Shown here: in pieces, positions 51,086-51,280 of the stretch
Numbering within the stretch: position 1 is the first letter of the stretch
How the letters are laid out: the number at the start of each line of letters is the position of its first letter
Source of the DNA: Bacteroidaceae bacterium
GTDB lineage: Bacteria; Bacteroidota; Bacteroidia; Bacteroidales; Bacteroidaceae
NCBI GenBank assembly: GCA_024401055.1
Contig: JAKSLT010000010.1
Location: 1-51,280, forward strand
Direction of reading: 5' to 3'
DNA: 51,280 nt
Notes under the pieces: model-generated
The model's input: the letters and a program-made list of their open reading frames with translations, nothing else
What the model was told of the DNA's origin: nothing
Databases searched by the model: none
Translations under genes and position numbers: made by a program

Positions 51086-51280
51086 TTATGTGTCCGTACA
51101 GCGCGATATTCGCGAGCGAAGTGTAACCCGATTGGCTACACGCGATTCTCACGAAAGTTAGCAAACCGCTGACGCACAAACCATTACTAAAGCATCGACT
51201 AAGATTTCTTCCCGATTTTCGCAATTAAATGCCGACTAAGCGCGAATTTCACTCGTACTCGGCATGAAATTCCGCTCTTT

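Noticed and set aside
1..51280. tRNA or rRNA genes
   Set aside because: I saw no cloverleaf with a TTCGA-type T-loop and no rRNA-like stretches; a tRNAscan run would be needed to be certain.

Overview
The window looks like a chromosome segment of a gut or oral Bacteroidales bacterium, most likely Prevotellaceae. The reasons are a SusC/SusD pair, a second TonB-dependent receptor, an Omp28-like protein, BspA-type leucine-rich repeats, a C10 (streptopain-like) protease, many secreted proteins ending in a 'YDLxGR...KG...GKK' tail, and promoters of the phylum's TTG / TAnnTTTG type. Almost all starts lack a Shine-Dalgarno sequence. Species cannot be decided from the sequence alone.

Layout. 1-2400: an AT-rich accessory strip holding the tail of a winged-helix regulator, a gene fragment cut by an IS4-family insertion sequence, and a short degenerate copy of the end of dnaK. 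2484-4433: dnaK on the minus strand. 4640-7716: a second AT-rich island with a long structured leader RNA that ends in a terminator-like stem, a small unknown protein, and a secreted LRR/MBG-repeat surface protein. 7900-11857, minus strand: a secreted unknown, a thioredoxin-fold [11 protein letters not shown] protein and an FAD-dependent dehydrogenase. 12024-45447, plus strand: mostly large exported proteins. These are an M60-like metallopeptidase, an Omp28-like protein, two tandem 545-residue paralogues, a 1999-residue multidomain adhesin-like protein, SusC/SusD, a GH33-type sialidase, a DUF3472-type protein with a discoidin-like domain, and a C10 cysteine protease. 45705-46919: rpsF-rpsR-rplI. 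47160-50519: an Oar-like TonB-dependent receptor.

How the genes may work together. M60 peptidase, sialidase, C10 protease and SusCD are all exported and all suit attack on host glycoproteins such as mucin: desialylation, backbone cleavage, then uptake of the oligosaccharide. They are not one operon. Several promoters and terminators separate them, so the grouping is inference. Three of the secreted proteins share a C-terminal module of about 230 residues, and two of those copies are nearly identical as DNA, which points to recent duplication or gene conversion.

The intergenic DNA is unusually rich in structure. It contains a structured leader with mutually exclusive pairings before 5190, a promoter-plus-terminator unit that looks like a 65-nt small RNA, four palindromes at exact 22-bp spacing, a 56-bp dispersed repeat that in both copies abuts a palindrome, arrays of short hairpins linked by GAAATA/TATTTC, and a related 21-22-bp tandem motif at three places. 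These, more than the protein genes, are the least explained part of the window. Everything was read by eye: no database search, folding program or alignment was run.
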